From: Pilimelia terevasa
Lineage (GTDB): Bacteria; Actinomycetota; Actinomycetes; Mycobacteriales; Micromonosporaceae
Length of the DNA stretch: 64,000 bases
Reading direction: 5' to 3'
NCBI RefSeq assembly: GCF_014647915.1
Contig: NZ_BMQC01000001.1
Span: forward strand, 62,001 to 126,000
This document shows positions 17,221 through 24,685 of this stretch, piece by piece. The position numbers were made by a program, and so were the translations under genes. The notes below the pieces were generated by a model. That model had not been told where the DNA came from. It did not search any database and was given only the letters and a program-made list of their open reading frames with translations. Each line of letters starts with the position of its first letter. Position 1 is the stretch's first letter.

Positions 17221-17704
17221 GGGGGTGGCGCTCGCGCGGCGCGGCGGCCCCGGGCGGCTGGCGGTCGTCCGCCCGCGGCCGGTCGGCGGGCTCGCGGCCG
17301 GGGCGCGGTTCGCGCCGCGCGGGCGGGGTGCGGGACTCCGACCCCGGGGCCGGCGGCGTCGACCAGGCGCCGCCCGGCCGCGCGGGGCGCCGCTCCACGG
17401 CCCGGCCCCGGGCGCCGGCCGCGGCGGGCGGGCCGGCCGGCGCCGGGTCGGCGGCGTCACGGGGAGCCGGCCCCCGGCCGGCGTCGGACTCGCCGTCGAC
17501 GAACAGGTCGAGGAACGGCGACTCGATGTCCAGCCTGGACGGCCGGTCGACGTCGGACCGCGGAGGGGCCAGCGGCGGCCGGACGCGATCGCTGCCGACG
17601 GCCTGGAAGACCGCCACCGCGCCGTGCGCGGGGCTGGTCACCAGGTCGCCCTCGATCACCCGGTCCTCGTCGGTACCGCGCGGGTCGGGCGTGGAATCGC
17701 TCAC
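17221..17704 (-). pseudogene. N-terminal part of the VirB4-like gene, out of frame with the rest
   Basis: The GTG at 17704 overlaps the stop of the VirB3-like gene (GTGA) and has AGGAG ten bases upstream, so it is the natural start of the operon's third gene. The first 90 codons (MSDSTPDPRG ... IESPFLDLFVDGES) read like a real acidic N-terminus, then a Pro/Arg/Glu linker. Below about 17225 this frame degenerates to Arg/Pro runs while the ATPase frame becomes protein-like. A/T bases also shift from one codon-position register to another across 17220-17330. A one-base deletion in the homopolymer at 17221-17225 explains this, as true mutation or assembly error. Confidence 0.6.
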
Positions 17705-18063
17705 ATCAGCTCCTGCCGCACTCGAATCCGGTTCGCGACCAGGCGGGGGTCGCGCTGCTCCACCGCCGGTTCGCGGGTCCGCCGCCAGTCCGTCAGCGCC
17801 GTGCGGATCACCGCGCGCGCGGGGCGGTCCGGGTCGACGTGGCGGAAGACGAACGAGGTGGTGACGATCGCCAGCGCGATCGGCCAGGCGGGGAACAGTT
17901 CGATCTCCTGCGTGAGCAGCCAGGAGACGAACATGTACGCGGGAACGAGGAGGATGAACAGTCCGTACTGCGCATAGGGCAGGTGCACGGGCAGGGTGTA
18001 GCCGGGCGGGCCGAGGTAGACCAGGCGGGCCCGGTAGATGTCGTCGTCGGTACGCAGCCGCAT
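17701..18063 (-). CDS. VirB3/PrgI-like small membrane protein
   Basis: 120 aa. A short polar N-terminus is followed by two adjacent hydrophobic segments (about 31-48 LFILLVPAYMFVSWLL, and 55-73 AWPIALAIVTTSF) and a basic C-terminal tail. This is the two-helix layout of VirB3, PrgI and TcpE proteins, which always sit next to VirB4 in type IV loci. It lies directly upstream of the VirB4-like gene with a 4-base stop/start overlap. Assignment rests on layout and context. Confidence 0.72.
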   Translation of the reverse strand: MRLRTDDDIYRARLVYLGPPGYTLPVHLPYAQYGLFILLVPAYMFVSWLLTQEIELFPAWPIALAIVTTSFVFRHVDPDRPARAVIRTALTDWRRTREPAVEQRDPRLVANRIRVRQELM

Positions 18064-18072
18064 CGCAGCGAC

Positions 18073-18381
18073 CTACTTGAACATCAGGCCGATGAGGTAC
18101 TCGCCGACGAAGAACATCGTCGCGGCGCCGGCGATGAAGCCGAGCCCGACGATGGCGATCGCCGAACTCGTGAGCACCTTGCTGATCTCACCGCGGCTGG
18201 CCCGGCCGATGAAGATGACGCCGAGGATGGCGAGCAGGATCGGGGCGACCTTGCTGGCGAAGAAGCTGACGACGCCCTCGGTGTTGATGCCCTTGGGCGG
18301 TGCCGCGGCGTGGAGCGCGAGCAGTGCCTCGCGCGGGTCGCCGACGGACCACACCGCGTGCACGAGTTCGCTGGCGCTCAT
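18073..18381 (-). CDS. VirB2/TrbC pilin-like small membrane protein
   Basis: 102 aa with GGAG about six bases before the ATG. The N-terminus (1-38) is amphipathic; two hydrophobic helices follow (about 41-60 SKVAPILLAILGVIFIG, and 70-98) separated by a short basic RASRGEISK loop. VirB2/TrbC-type pilins have this two-helix hairpin, and the gene is first in an operon followed by VirB3-like and VirB4-like genes. There is no obvious cleaved signal peptide, so it may be a channel component like TcpD rather than an assembled pilus subunit. Confidence 0.7.
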   Translation of the reverse strand: MSASELVHAVWSVGDPREALLALHAAAPPKGINTEGVVSFFASKVAPILLAILGVIFIGRASRGEISKVLTSSAIAIVGLGFIAGAATMFFVGEYLIGLMFK

Positions 18382-18734
18382 AACACTCCGTTTCTCGTCT
18401 CGCCACCTATGGTGAGCAAGTCTGTACTGATACGCCCGACTTTCTACTTATTTGGCATTGCCCGGACGCTTGATGTCTCCCATTCGCAGAGCGTACGGGT
18501 CGCCCCCCTTTAGAACAACCTAAGAAGACCGTTCTCACTGGGCCTCGTGATGCGCCTGAGACCCTTCCCACCAGGCGGAACGCCCCAGCGGGGCAGGAAC
18601 CGGGCGGCCGGCCGAAGCAGGCGATCACGGACTTAGCGACCGGACACGCCGACGACACGCCGCCCCGACCTCTTGATCGTCGATGCGTCAGGGGGGTGCC
18701 GCCGCCCGGAGCGCGGCCGCGTAGCGTCGGTGCG
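18382..18734. other. Divergent intergenic region, partly AT-rich (353 bp)
   Basis: Lies between the secretion operon (minus) and folP (plus) and should hold both promoters. Bases about 18400-18540 are near 50% A+T, in sharp contrast to the flanking genes, and include TAGAAA, TACAGA and CATAGG words on the minus strand but no clear -35/-10 pair. A weak AGAAC...GTTCT hairpin lies at about 18512-18534. The rest is GC-rich up to the folP -10 box. A candidate Lsr2 target. Confidence 0.5.
18722..18727 (+). promoter_or_regulatory. TAGCGT -10 box of folP, leaderless start
   Basis: TAGCGT ends seven bases before the GTG at 18735 and there is no Shine-Dalgarno, so folP is probably translated from a leaderless transcript. 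This box also decides the folP start codon. Confidence 0.5.
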
Positions 18735-19580
18735 GTGGATGCGGTGGTGCCGGGGCCGGTGGTGATGGGCGTGCTCAACGTCACGCCGGACTCGTTCTCC
18801 GACGGCGGGCGCTACGCGTCGGTGGCGGCCGCGGTCGCGCACGGCGTCGCGCTGCGCGCCGAGGGTGCGGACTTCGTGGATGTCGGGGGCGAGTCCACGC
18901 GGCCGGGCGCCGCGCGGGTGGACCCGGCGACCGAGTGCGCCCGGGTCCTGCCGGTGATCCGGGAACTGGCCGCGGCCGGGGTCCCGGTCAGCGTCGACAC
19001 CACCCGCGCGCGCGTCGCCGACGCCGCCCTGGCGGCCGGCGCGGTCCTGGTCAACGACGTCTCCGGCGGCCTCGCCGACCCGGCCATGGCCGGCGTCGTC
19101 GCCGCGGCCGGCTGCCCGTGGGTCCTCATGCACTGGCGGGGGCACTCCCGCGACATGTCCCGCCTGGCGGCCTACGGGGACGTCGTCGCCGATGTGCGCC
19201 GCGAGCTGGCCGCGCGCGTCGAGGCCGCGCTCGGGGCCGGCGTGGCGGCCGGGCAGCTCATCCTGGACCCCGGGCTGGGCTTCGCCAAGCTGCCGCCGCA
19301 CAACTGGGCGCTGGCGGCGCACCTGGACACGCTGGCCGCGCTCGGCTTCCCGGTCCTGTTCGGGGCCAGCCGCAAGTCGTACCTGGGCGCGCTGCTGGCC
19401 GGTGCCGACGGCGCCCCGCGCGCGCCCGCCGACCGCGAGGCGGCGACACTGGCCACCTCGGTACTGGCGGTGGCGGCCGGCGCCTGGGGCGTCCGCGTGC
19501 ACGCGGTCCGCGCCACGGTCGACGCCCTCGCCGTCTGGGCGGCCACCGGCCGCCCCCGACTGGTCGGAGGTGGGCGGTGA
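18735..19580 (+). CDS. folP: Dihydropteroate synthase
   Basis: 281 aa, normal for the family. Condenses p-aminobenzoate with hydroxymethyl-dihydropterin diphosphate in folate synthesis. Diagnostic motifs are in order: VMGVLNVTPDSFSDGG (10-25), GGESTRPGA (about 55-63), VDTTRA, LVNDVSGG, LDPGLGFAK and FGASRKSYLG near the C-terminus. The GTG start is supported by a -10 box seven bases upstream and keeps the usual short N-terminus before MGVLNVTP. The stop overlaps the folB start (GTGA), so folP, folB and folK form a coupled operon. It is the target of sulfonamides. Confidence 0.95.
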   Translation: MDAVVPGPVVMGVLNVTPDSFSDGGRYASVAAAVAHGVALRAEGADFVDVGGESTRPGAARVDPATECARVLPVIRELAAAGVPVSVDTTRARVADAALAAGAVLVNDVSGGLADPAMAGVVAAAGCPWVLMHWRGHSRDMSRLAAYGDVVADVRRELAARVEAALGAGVAAGQLILDPGLGFAKLPPHNWALAAHLDTLAALGFPVLFGASRKSYLGALLAGADGAPRAPADREAATLATSVLAVAAGAWGVRVHAVRATVDALAVWAATGRPRLVGGGR

Positions 19581-19948
19581 CGGACCGGATCACGCTGCGC
19601 GGGCTGACCGTGCGCGGCCACCACGGCGTCTTCGCCCACGAGCGCGCCGCCGGCCAGGACTTCGTCGTGGACGCCGAGCTGGAGGTGGACCTCGCCGCCG
19701 CCGGCCGCAGCGACGACCTCGCCGACACCGTGGACTACGGCGCCCTGGCCACCGGCCTCGCCGGGATCGTCGGCGGCGCGCCCGTGGACCTGATCGAGAC
19801 CCTCGCCGCCCGGCTGGTCGTCGCCTGCCTCGCCGACCCGCGGGTCGCCGCCGCGACGGTCACCGTGCACAAGCCCGCGGCGCCCATCCCGCTGTCCTTC
19901 GCCGACGTCGCGGTCACCGTCCGGCGGACCCGGGCCGACCTGCCGTGA
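19577..19948 (+). CDS. folB: Dihydroneopterin aldolase
   Basis: 123 aa, as expected. Converts 7,8-dihydroneopterin to 6-hydroxymethyl-dihydropterin and glycolaldehyde. Recognised by the N-terminal GHHGVFAHER signature, VDYGALA in the middle, and VHKPAAPIP with the conserved catalytic lysine near residue 97. Start GTG overlaps the folP stop and the stop overlaps folK, so it is the middle gene of a translationally coupled folate operon. Confidence 0.94.
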   Translation: MTDRITLRGLTVRGHHGVFAHERAAGQDFVVDAELEVDLAAAGRSDDLADTVDYGALATGLAGIVGGAPVDLIETLAARLVVACLADPRVAAATVTVHKPAAPIPLSFADVAVTVRRTRADLP

Positions 19949-20466
19949 GCCGCGCGGTACTCAGCCTCGGCAGCAACCTCGGCGACCGGATCGGGCACCT
20001 GCGGGGCGCCGTCGCTGGGCTGTCCGACGTCCTGCTGCTGGCCTCCGGCGTCTACGAGACGCCGCCCTGGGGCGACGCCGACCAGCCCGCCTACCTCAAC
20101 GCCGCCGCGCTGGTGGCCGCCGACGGCGTACCGCCGGAGTTCTGGCTCGACCGCGCCCACCGCCTGGAGGCGGCGGCCGACCGGAGGCGCGACCCGGCGC
20201 GGCGGTACGGGCCGCGCAGCCTCGACGTCGACGTCGTCGCGGTGTGGGACGACGCCGACCGGCCCGTGCTCCGCGACGACCCGGTGCTGACGCTGCCGCA
20301 CCCGCGGGCGCACCTGCGGGCGTTCGTGCTGCGCCCGTGGATCGACATCCAGCCGTACGGCGAGCTGCCCGGCCACGGCTGGGTGACCGACCTGCTCCAG
20401 GTCGAGCCGGTTCTCGGCGACGTGCCCGACGTGAAGGGCCGACCGGACCTCCCGCTGGAGGGCTAG
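19945..20466 (+). CDS. folK: 2-amino-4-hydroxy-6-hydroxymethyldihydropteridine diphosphokinase
   Basis: 173 aa. Transfers diphosphate from ATP to the pterin made by FolB, giving the FolP substrate. Motifs: LSLGSNLGDR (6-15), the YETPPWG loop, RRYGPRSLDVDVV (the catalytic Asp pair) and LPHPRAHLRAFVL. GTG start overlaps the folB stop. The three enzymes therefore run consecutive steps from one transcript; folE is not in the window. Confidence 0.95.
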   Translation: MSRAVLSLGSNLGDRIGHLRGAVAGLSDVLLLASGVYETPPWGDADQPAYLNAAALVAADGVPPEFWLDRAHRLEAAADRRRDPARRYGPRSLDVDVVAVWDDADRPVLRDDPVLTLPHPRAHLRAFVLRPWIDIQPYGELPGHGWVTDLLQVEPVLGDVPDVKGRPDLPLEG

Positions 20467-20518
20467 CCACCCGGCCGAGGGTGGAGCCGCCCGCCCCCGG
20501 CGCCTACAGTGAGGGGCG

Positions 20519-21109
20519 ATGAGCGCCCCCGAGCCCCGGGACCCCGACGGCGGTCCCGCGACCCCACCCGGCCAGACCCCACCCGGCCAGGCCCCACCCG
20601 GCCAGGCCCCGCCCGAGCACCAGCGCCGGCCGCGCCTGGAGCCGACGCGCGGGTCGACGCTGGTCCTCGCCGGGGTGATCCCGCTCGCGCTGACCTGGCT
20701 GCTGATCAGCCGGTTCTACGGCGACCTGCCCCGGCTGCCCTGGGCGCCCGCGGCGTGCGGCGCCGTCCTCGCCCTGGTCACCGCGACGCTCGCCACCCAG
20801 ACCCGCGGCCGCCTCGCCGGGCGGCCCGGCCGGGAGCCGGTCGCGCCGCTGCTGGTGGCGCGGTTCGCGGTCCTGGCCAAGGCGTCCTCGCTGACCGGCG
20901 CGGTGTTCGCCGGGATGTACGGCGGCGCGCTGACCTGGCTGGCCGTCGAGCAGCAGCGCGCCGGCAGCACCGAGGCGCGGACCGCCGACCTGCCGATCGC
21001 CGTGGCCGGGGTCGTCGCCTCGCTGCTGCTGGTGGCCGGCGGACTGTGGCTGGAGCGGGCGTGCCGCGTCCCGCCCCGCGACGACGACCCCGACCCGCCG
21101 CAGGACTGA
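20519..21109 (+). CDS. DUF3180 family membrane protein
   Basis: 196 aa. A Pro/Gln-rich N-terminus containing a 5-residue tandem repeat is followed by four hydrophobic segments (about 44-62, 78-93, 121-140, 159-178) and an acidic tail. This size, topology and position right after folK is characteristic of DUF3180 proteins of actinobacteria, whose function is unknown. A TACAGT box lies eight bases before the ATG and a GAGGGG lies close to it, so the transcript may start within or near the gene start in addition to read-through from folK. Confidence 0.8.
   Translation: MSAPEPRDPDGGPATPPGQTPPGQAPPGQAPPEHQRRPRLEPTRGSTLVLAGVIPLALTWLLISRFYGDLPRLPWAPAACGAVLALVTATLATQTRGRLAGRPGREPVAPLLVARFAVLAKASSLTGAVFAGMYGGALTWLAVEQQRAGSTEARTADLPIAVAGVVASLLLVAGGLWLERACRVPPRDDDPDPPQD
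20561..20605 (+). repeat. Three 15-bp tandem repeats in the DUF3180 gene
   Basis: Three units of (A/G)CCCCACCCGGCCAG, differing at one base, encode a repeated Pro-Gly-Gln linker in the cytoplasmic N-terminus. Units are 20561-20575, 20576-20590 and 20591-20605. Confidence 0.8.
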
Positions 21110-21316
21110 CCCGCACCCCCACCGGCGGGCGTCCGCGACCATCGGATTTGCGGACGTCGATGGCAACCGCTCGGCCGCCCCTGGCCGCCGGTGGTCCGAG
21201 CGCCCCTCGGCCGACCGCACCGATGCGTGCCGACGAGGGGCCGTCCCGCCCTCCTCGTTGATCCGGCCCCGGCGCGGACCGGGGTACCGTCGCGGCTGAC
21301 GTGAACGGAGGTCACG

Positions 21317-22495
21317 ATGGCGTACGGACACGAGGACCTGTCGTACTCGGACATCCGTCCCCACTCCGGCGAACAGGTCGTCTACGACGATCCCGCCCCG
21401 GCGGCGGGCGGCTACGACCGGCTCCGGGACTTCCGGGACCCGGCCCCGCCCGCGCGGCGGATCACCGCGGTACCGGCGGAGGTCCTGGACCGCGTCTTCG
21501 ACGACCCCGAGGAGGGCGAGCCGGGACGCGACCGGATGCGGGTCCACCTGGTGTGGGAGGGCCTGCTCCTGGTGGCGCTCGCGGCGGTCGGCGCACTGCT
21601 GTACCGCCGCGACGCGTCCCTGTTCTCCGGCGCCGCCCTGGCCGACCTGCTCGTCACCGTCGCCGGCCTCGGCCTACTGGCCCTCGCCGCCGACCTGAGC
21701 CTGCGCGCCGGGGCGGTGAACCTGGCGATCGGGCCGGTGGCCGTCGCGGCCGGCATCCACGTCGCCGAGCAGGGGGACCGGGGCACGGTGGACGCCCTGA
21801 CCACCGCGGGAGCGGCGGCGCTGGCCGGCGGCCTCGTCCTCGGCCTGCTCGTCGGGCTCCTGCACGTCCCCGGCTGGGCCGCCACGGCGGTCGGGGCACT
21901 GGGCGCGTTCGCCCTGGTCGCCAGCCGCACCGCGCCGGTCCTGCCGCAGGGCGCCTACCGCGCCGCCCCCGACGCCGTGCCGCTGGCCGCCGCCGTGGGG
22001 ACCGCGGCGCTGCTGCTCGGGCTCCTCGGCGCCACGCGCGGGTTCCGCCGGCTGATCGGGCGGTACCGGCCCGTCCGCGACCCGGCGCTGCGCCGCGGCG
22101 GTGCCGCCGCCGTCGTCGTCGCGCTGGCGCTCGCCGGCTCGACCGCGCTGGCCGCGGCGGGCGGGGTGGTGCTGACGGCGTTCCACGGTACGGCCGCCGG
22201 CACCGAGCCCGCCCTGCGCTGGACTGGCCTGGCGCTCGGCATCGCCCTGCTGGCCGGCGTGAGCGCGTACGGCCGGCGCGGCGGCGTGGCCGGCACGCTG
22301 CTGGCCACCGGCCTCGTCGCCGCCGTCGGCGCCCTGGTCACCCCGCCGCCGTACCTGCTCGCCGCCGGCACCCTGCTGCTCGGCCTCGCGGTGACCCGGC
22401 TCGTGGAGCGGTACGGCCGCCCCAGCCCGCTGAGCGGGTGGCGGCCCGGCCTGTTCGCGGACACCGCCGGCAGCGGCCGCCTGCACCGCGGCTGA
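21317..22495 (+). CDS. Polytopic membrane protein resembling sugar-type ABC transporter permeases
   Basis: 392 aa with GGAGG six bases before the ATG. About 75 acidic, soluble residues come first, then roughly ten hydrophobic segments from residue 78 to 365. The segment LADLLVTVAGLGLLALAADLS-LRAGAVNLAIG resembles the core of RbsC/BmpA-type permeases (BPD_transp_2), where a conserved loop follows 'NLAIG'. No ATPase or binding-protein gene is adjacent, which is odd for a functional importer. It could be a degenerate or repurposed permease, or a partner for ATPases elsewhere. Confidence 0.6.
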   Translation: MAYGHEDLSYSDIRPHSGEQVVYDDPAPAAGGYDRLRDFRDPAPPARRITAVPAEVLDRVFDDPEEGEPGRDRMRVHLVWEGLLLVALAAVGALLYRRDASLFSGAALADLLVTVAGLGLLALAADLSLRAGAVNLAIGPVAVAAGIHVAEQGDRGTVDALTTAGAAALAGGLVLGLLVGLLHVPGWAATAVGALGAFALVASRTAPVLPQGAYRAAPDAVPLAAAVGTAALLLGLLGATRGFRRLIGRYRPVRDPALRRGGAAAVVVALALAGSTALAAAGGVVLTAFHGTAAGTEPALRWTGLALGIALLAGVSAYGRRGGVAGTLLATGLVAAVGALVTPPPYLLAAGTLLLGLAVTRLVERYGRPSPLSGWRPGLFADTAGSGRLHRG

Positions 22496-22510
22496 CCACG
22501 CCGGCGCCGG

Positions 22511-22516
22511 TAGGCT
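22511..22516 (+). promoter_or_regulatory. TAGGCT -10 box, leaderless start
   Basis: TAGGCT ends six bases before the ATG at 22523 and no Shine-Dalgarno is present. The same TAGGCTGGCGGC string recurs at 62758 upstream of the phytoene synthase gene. Confidence 0.5.
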
Positions 22517-22522
22517 GGCGGC

Positions 22523-22873
22523 ATGACCGGAGCAGACGGCAAGGCGCCAGACGGTAAGGCGCCAGACGGCAAGGCGCACCCCGCCGGGGCCGACCTCGCG
22601 GCGCTGGAGGCGCTGTCGACGGAGGAGCTGCGCCAGCGGGCGTTCGCCCGCGGCCGCGCGCGCCACGACCTCACGTTCTTCTGGTCCGTGATCCGGCACC
22701 TCCCGCACGCCAGCGCCGCCGAGGGGCTGGACGGCTCGCTCGGCGCGTACCCGGCCTCGGTCGACGACGCGGTCGCGCTCTGGCGCGAGTTCACCGGCCA
22801 CGACTACGGCGACCGCGAGCCCCTGCTGCGCGCCGCCTTCGTCGACTACCTGCGCGGTGGCGATCCGGGCTGA
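22523..22873 (+). CDS. Conserved hypothetical protein
   Basis: 116 aa, soluble. A repeated GKAPD linker (about 6-18, encoded by a 15-bp repeat) precedes a compact helical domain: LSTEELRQRAFARGRARHDL, FFWSVIRHLPHA, DDAVALWREFTGHDYGD. I recognise no enzymatic motif; a Trp/His-rich helical domain of this size is common as an uncharacterised actinobacterial family. The ATG is set by a leaderless promoter box. It lies just upstream of another uncharacterised gene on the same strand. Confidence 0.65.
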   Translation: MTGADGKAPDGKAPDGKAHPAGADLAALEALSTEELRQRAFARGRARHDLTFFWSVIRHLPHASAAEGLDGSLGAYPASVDDAVALWREFTGHDYGDREPLLRAAFVDYLRGGDPG

Positions 22874-22989
22874 CCTGCGCCGTTGCGCTGTCGGCCAGCC
22901 GGGGGCCGGTTCACGCCGGCCGGTCCGGGACCGCGCGCCGACCGTGCCGGAACGGTACCGGCGCATTCCCAACCGGGCCGGGGCGTCCG

Positions 22990-22995
22990 TAGCGT
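22990..22995 (+). promoter_or_regulatory. TAGCGT -10 box, leaderless start
   Basis: TAGCGT ends seven bases before the ATG at 23003, with no Shine-Dalgarno between. Identical hexamer and spacing to the folP box at 18722. Confidence 0.45.
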
Positions 22996-23002
22996 CGTGG
23001 CC

Positions 23003-24661
23003 ATGCCCAGCGTCGACTTCTCAGCCACGCGCGGCGGCGCCAGGTCCTCCCTGTTCTGGGCCGGCGTCGCGACCGCCCCGGTCGCCGCGCTCCTGATCCT
23101 CTTCTCGGACGGCGACGGCGCCATCCGCCTCGCCGCCGTCCTGGCCGTCCTCGCCGTGGTCCTCATCGGCCTGTCGAGCATCGCGCGCGGCGGCCCGTCG
23201 ACGCAGGAGCAGGTCGAGGAGGCCATCTTCGACGAGAGCGACGCGCTGCGCGAGGACCTGCGCGAGGACATCAAGACGGCGGTCCGCGCGGTGCACAAGG
23301 CGCTAGTCGAGCGGCACCACGGCGCGGTCGAGGACGTAGCCGAGCTGCGCGCCCAGGTGCAGCGGCTGGAGAGCGACTGGGCGCAGGCGCTGCCCGCCGA
23401 GGCCGTGGAGCCCCCGGTCGAGCCCCGGCAGATCGAGGCCCGGCCGGTACCGTCCCGGCCGGCCGGGAGCAGGCCGGCGGCGTCGGCTGACGGGTACCCC
23501 GCCCACCCGGTGATCGAGCACCGCGACGGGGACTGGCAGTACGCCGCGCCGCCCCGCGAGCCCGAGGACAGCGACTGGACCCGCCCCGCCCCGGCCCGCG
23601 CCGCCGCGCCGCACCCGCGCGCCGCCGCGGCGGACCGGCCCCGGCAGCCGGCCGCGCCGCGCGCCGCCCACTGGTCGGTGGACGCGCCGACGGGCTGGGA
23701 CGAGATTCCCGCCTACGACGGCCGCACCCAGATCCTCCCCGCGTCGGGGGACGCCGACACCGCCCGTCCGGAGCGAGCCGCGTACGGGGAGGCCCGGCGC
23801 GGCGGGTCCGAGCCGCGCCAGGCGGCCCTGCCGCCGACGGGCTGGTACGCGCCCGGCCACCCGGTCGACCCGCGCCTGGCCGCCGCGCCCACCCCGCACG
23901 AGACCGCCCGGCCTGACCCGGCCCGGCACGGGACCGCCCAGGCTGAGACTGCCCGGCACGGGACCGTCCCGGCTGGAGCGGTGGGGCACGGGACTGTCTA
24001 CGACGCCGCCTGGCACGAGTCGGCCGGGCGCGGGGACGCACGGCACGCCGCCGATCGGCAGGGGGCGGCCCGGCACGCGTCGCCCGGCCGGGAGGTCGCG
24101 CGGCGGGACGAAGACGGGTCCGCCCCGTCCCGCCGGAGCGGGGCCGAGAGCGACGGTGCCCGACCCGTCGACGCCGGTCCCGCGGGCGGGCGGTACGACG
24201 TGCCGCTGTCGCGGTACGCCGAGGTCGACCGCAACACCGAGTGGTCCCGGTACCCCGACACCGCCCGCTTCGGCGACGGCTCCCGCTACCGCGACGGGTC
24301 CCGCTACGGCGCGGAGTCCCCGCGCGCCGACTTCCGCCAGCCCGACCCGCAGCGGTTCGCCGACGCGGCCCGCCACGCCGACGCCGATGCCGGCAGGTAC
24401 ACCGCGCCGGTCCGGCCCGACGCCGACCGGTACCCCGACGCCCCGCGGCAGGACGATCCGCGGCGGGACGAGCGGCGGCCGGGCGACCCGTGGCAGGGCG
24501 ACCCGCGGCACGGCGACCCGCGGCACGACGGCGTGCGGGACGACGACCCGCGCCAGCCGTACCGGTTCGCCGAGGAGGCCCGCCACGCCGCCGAGCGCGG
24601 CTACCCGGAGGGGCCCCGCGGCCACACCGTCCGGGTGTACCGCGCCGACGACATCTGGTGA
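23003..24661 (+). CDS. Membrane protein with coiled coil and long repetitive disordered tail
   Basis: 552 aa. Two transmembrane segments (about 19-34 and 40-58) are followed by an acidic coiled-coil region (about 66-130, TQEQVEEAIFDESDALRE and after). About 400 residues of low-complexity sequence follow, rich in Arg, Asp, Pro, His and Ala, with loose repeats such as ARHGT and GDPRHGD. The end (HTVRVYRADDIW) is not low complexity and may be a short binding motif. Composition changes but the frame and GC-rich third positions persist to the stop, so the tail is probably translated. No known domain; a scaffold-like role is a guess. Confidence 0.7.
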   Translation: MPSVDFSATRGGARSSLFWAGVATAPVAALLILFSDGDGAIRLAAVLAVLAVVLIGLSSIARGGPSTQEQVEEAIFDESDALREDLREDIKTAVRAVHKALVERHHGAVEDVAELRAQVQRLESDWAQALPAEAVEPPVEPRQIEARPVPSRPAGSRPAASADGYPAHPVIEHRDGDWQYAAPPREPEDSDWTRPAPARAAAPHPRAAAADRPRQPAAPRAAHWSVDAPTGWDEIPAYDGRTQILPASGDADTARPERAAYGEARRGGSEPRQAALPPTGWYAPGHPVDPRLAAAPTPHETARPDPARHGTAQAETARHGTVPAGAVGHGTVYDAAWHESAGRGDARHAADRQGAARHASPGREVARRDEDGSAPSRRSGAESDGARPVDAGPAGGRYDVPLSRYAEVDRNTEWSRYPDTARFGDGSRYRDGSRYGAESPRADFRQPDPQRFADAARHADADAGRYTAPVRPDADRYPDAPRQDDPRRDERRPGDPWQGDPRHGDPRHDGVRDDDPRQPYRFAEEARHAAERGYPEGPRGHTVRVYRADDIW

Positions 24662-24663
24662 CC

Positions 24664-24684
24664 CGCCGCCGCGGGCCGGCGGCG
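24664..24684. terminator. Short bidirectional terminator hairpin
   Basis: 8-bp GC stem (24664-24671 with 24677-24684) and 5-base loop lying between the convergent stops at 24661 and 24686. Confidence 0.6.
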
Positions 24685-24685
24685 C

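Noticed and set aside
9881-18381. Calling the secretion operon an integrative conjugative element
   Set aside because: No integrase, relaxase, replication gene, tRNA or direct-repeat att sites are visible, and base composition matches the flanks.
18407-18784. Minus-strand 125-aa frame between the secretion operon and folP
   Set aside because: It covers the AT-rich promoter region and the folP start, with no ribosome site or codon bias.
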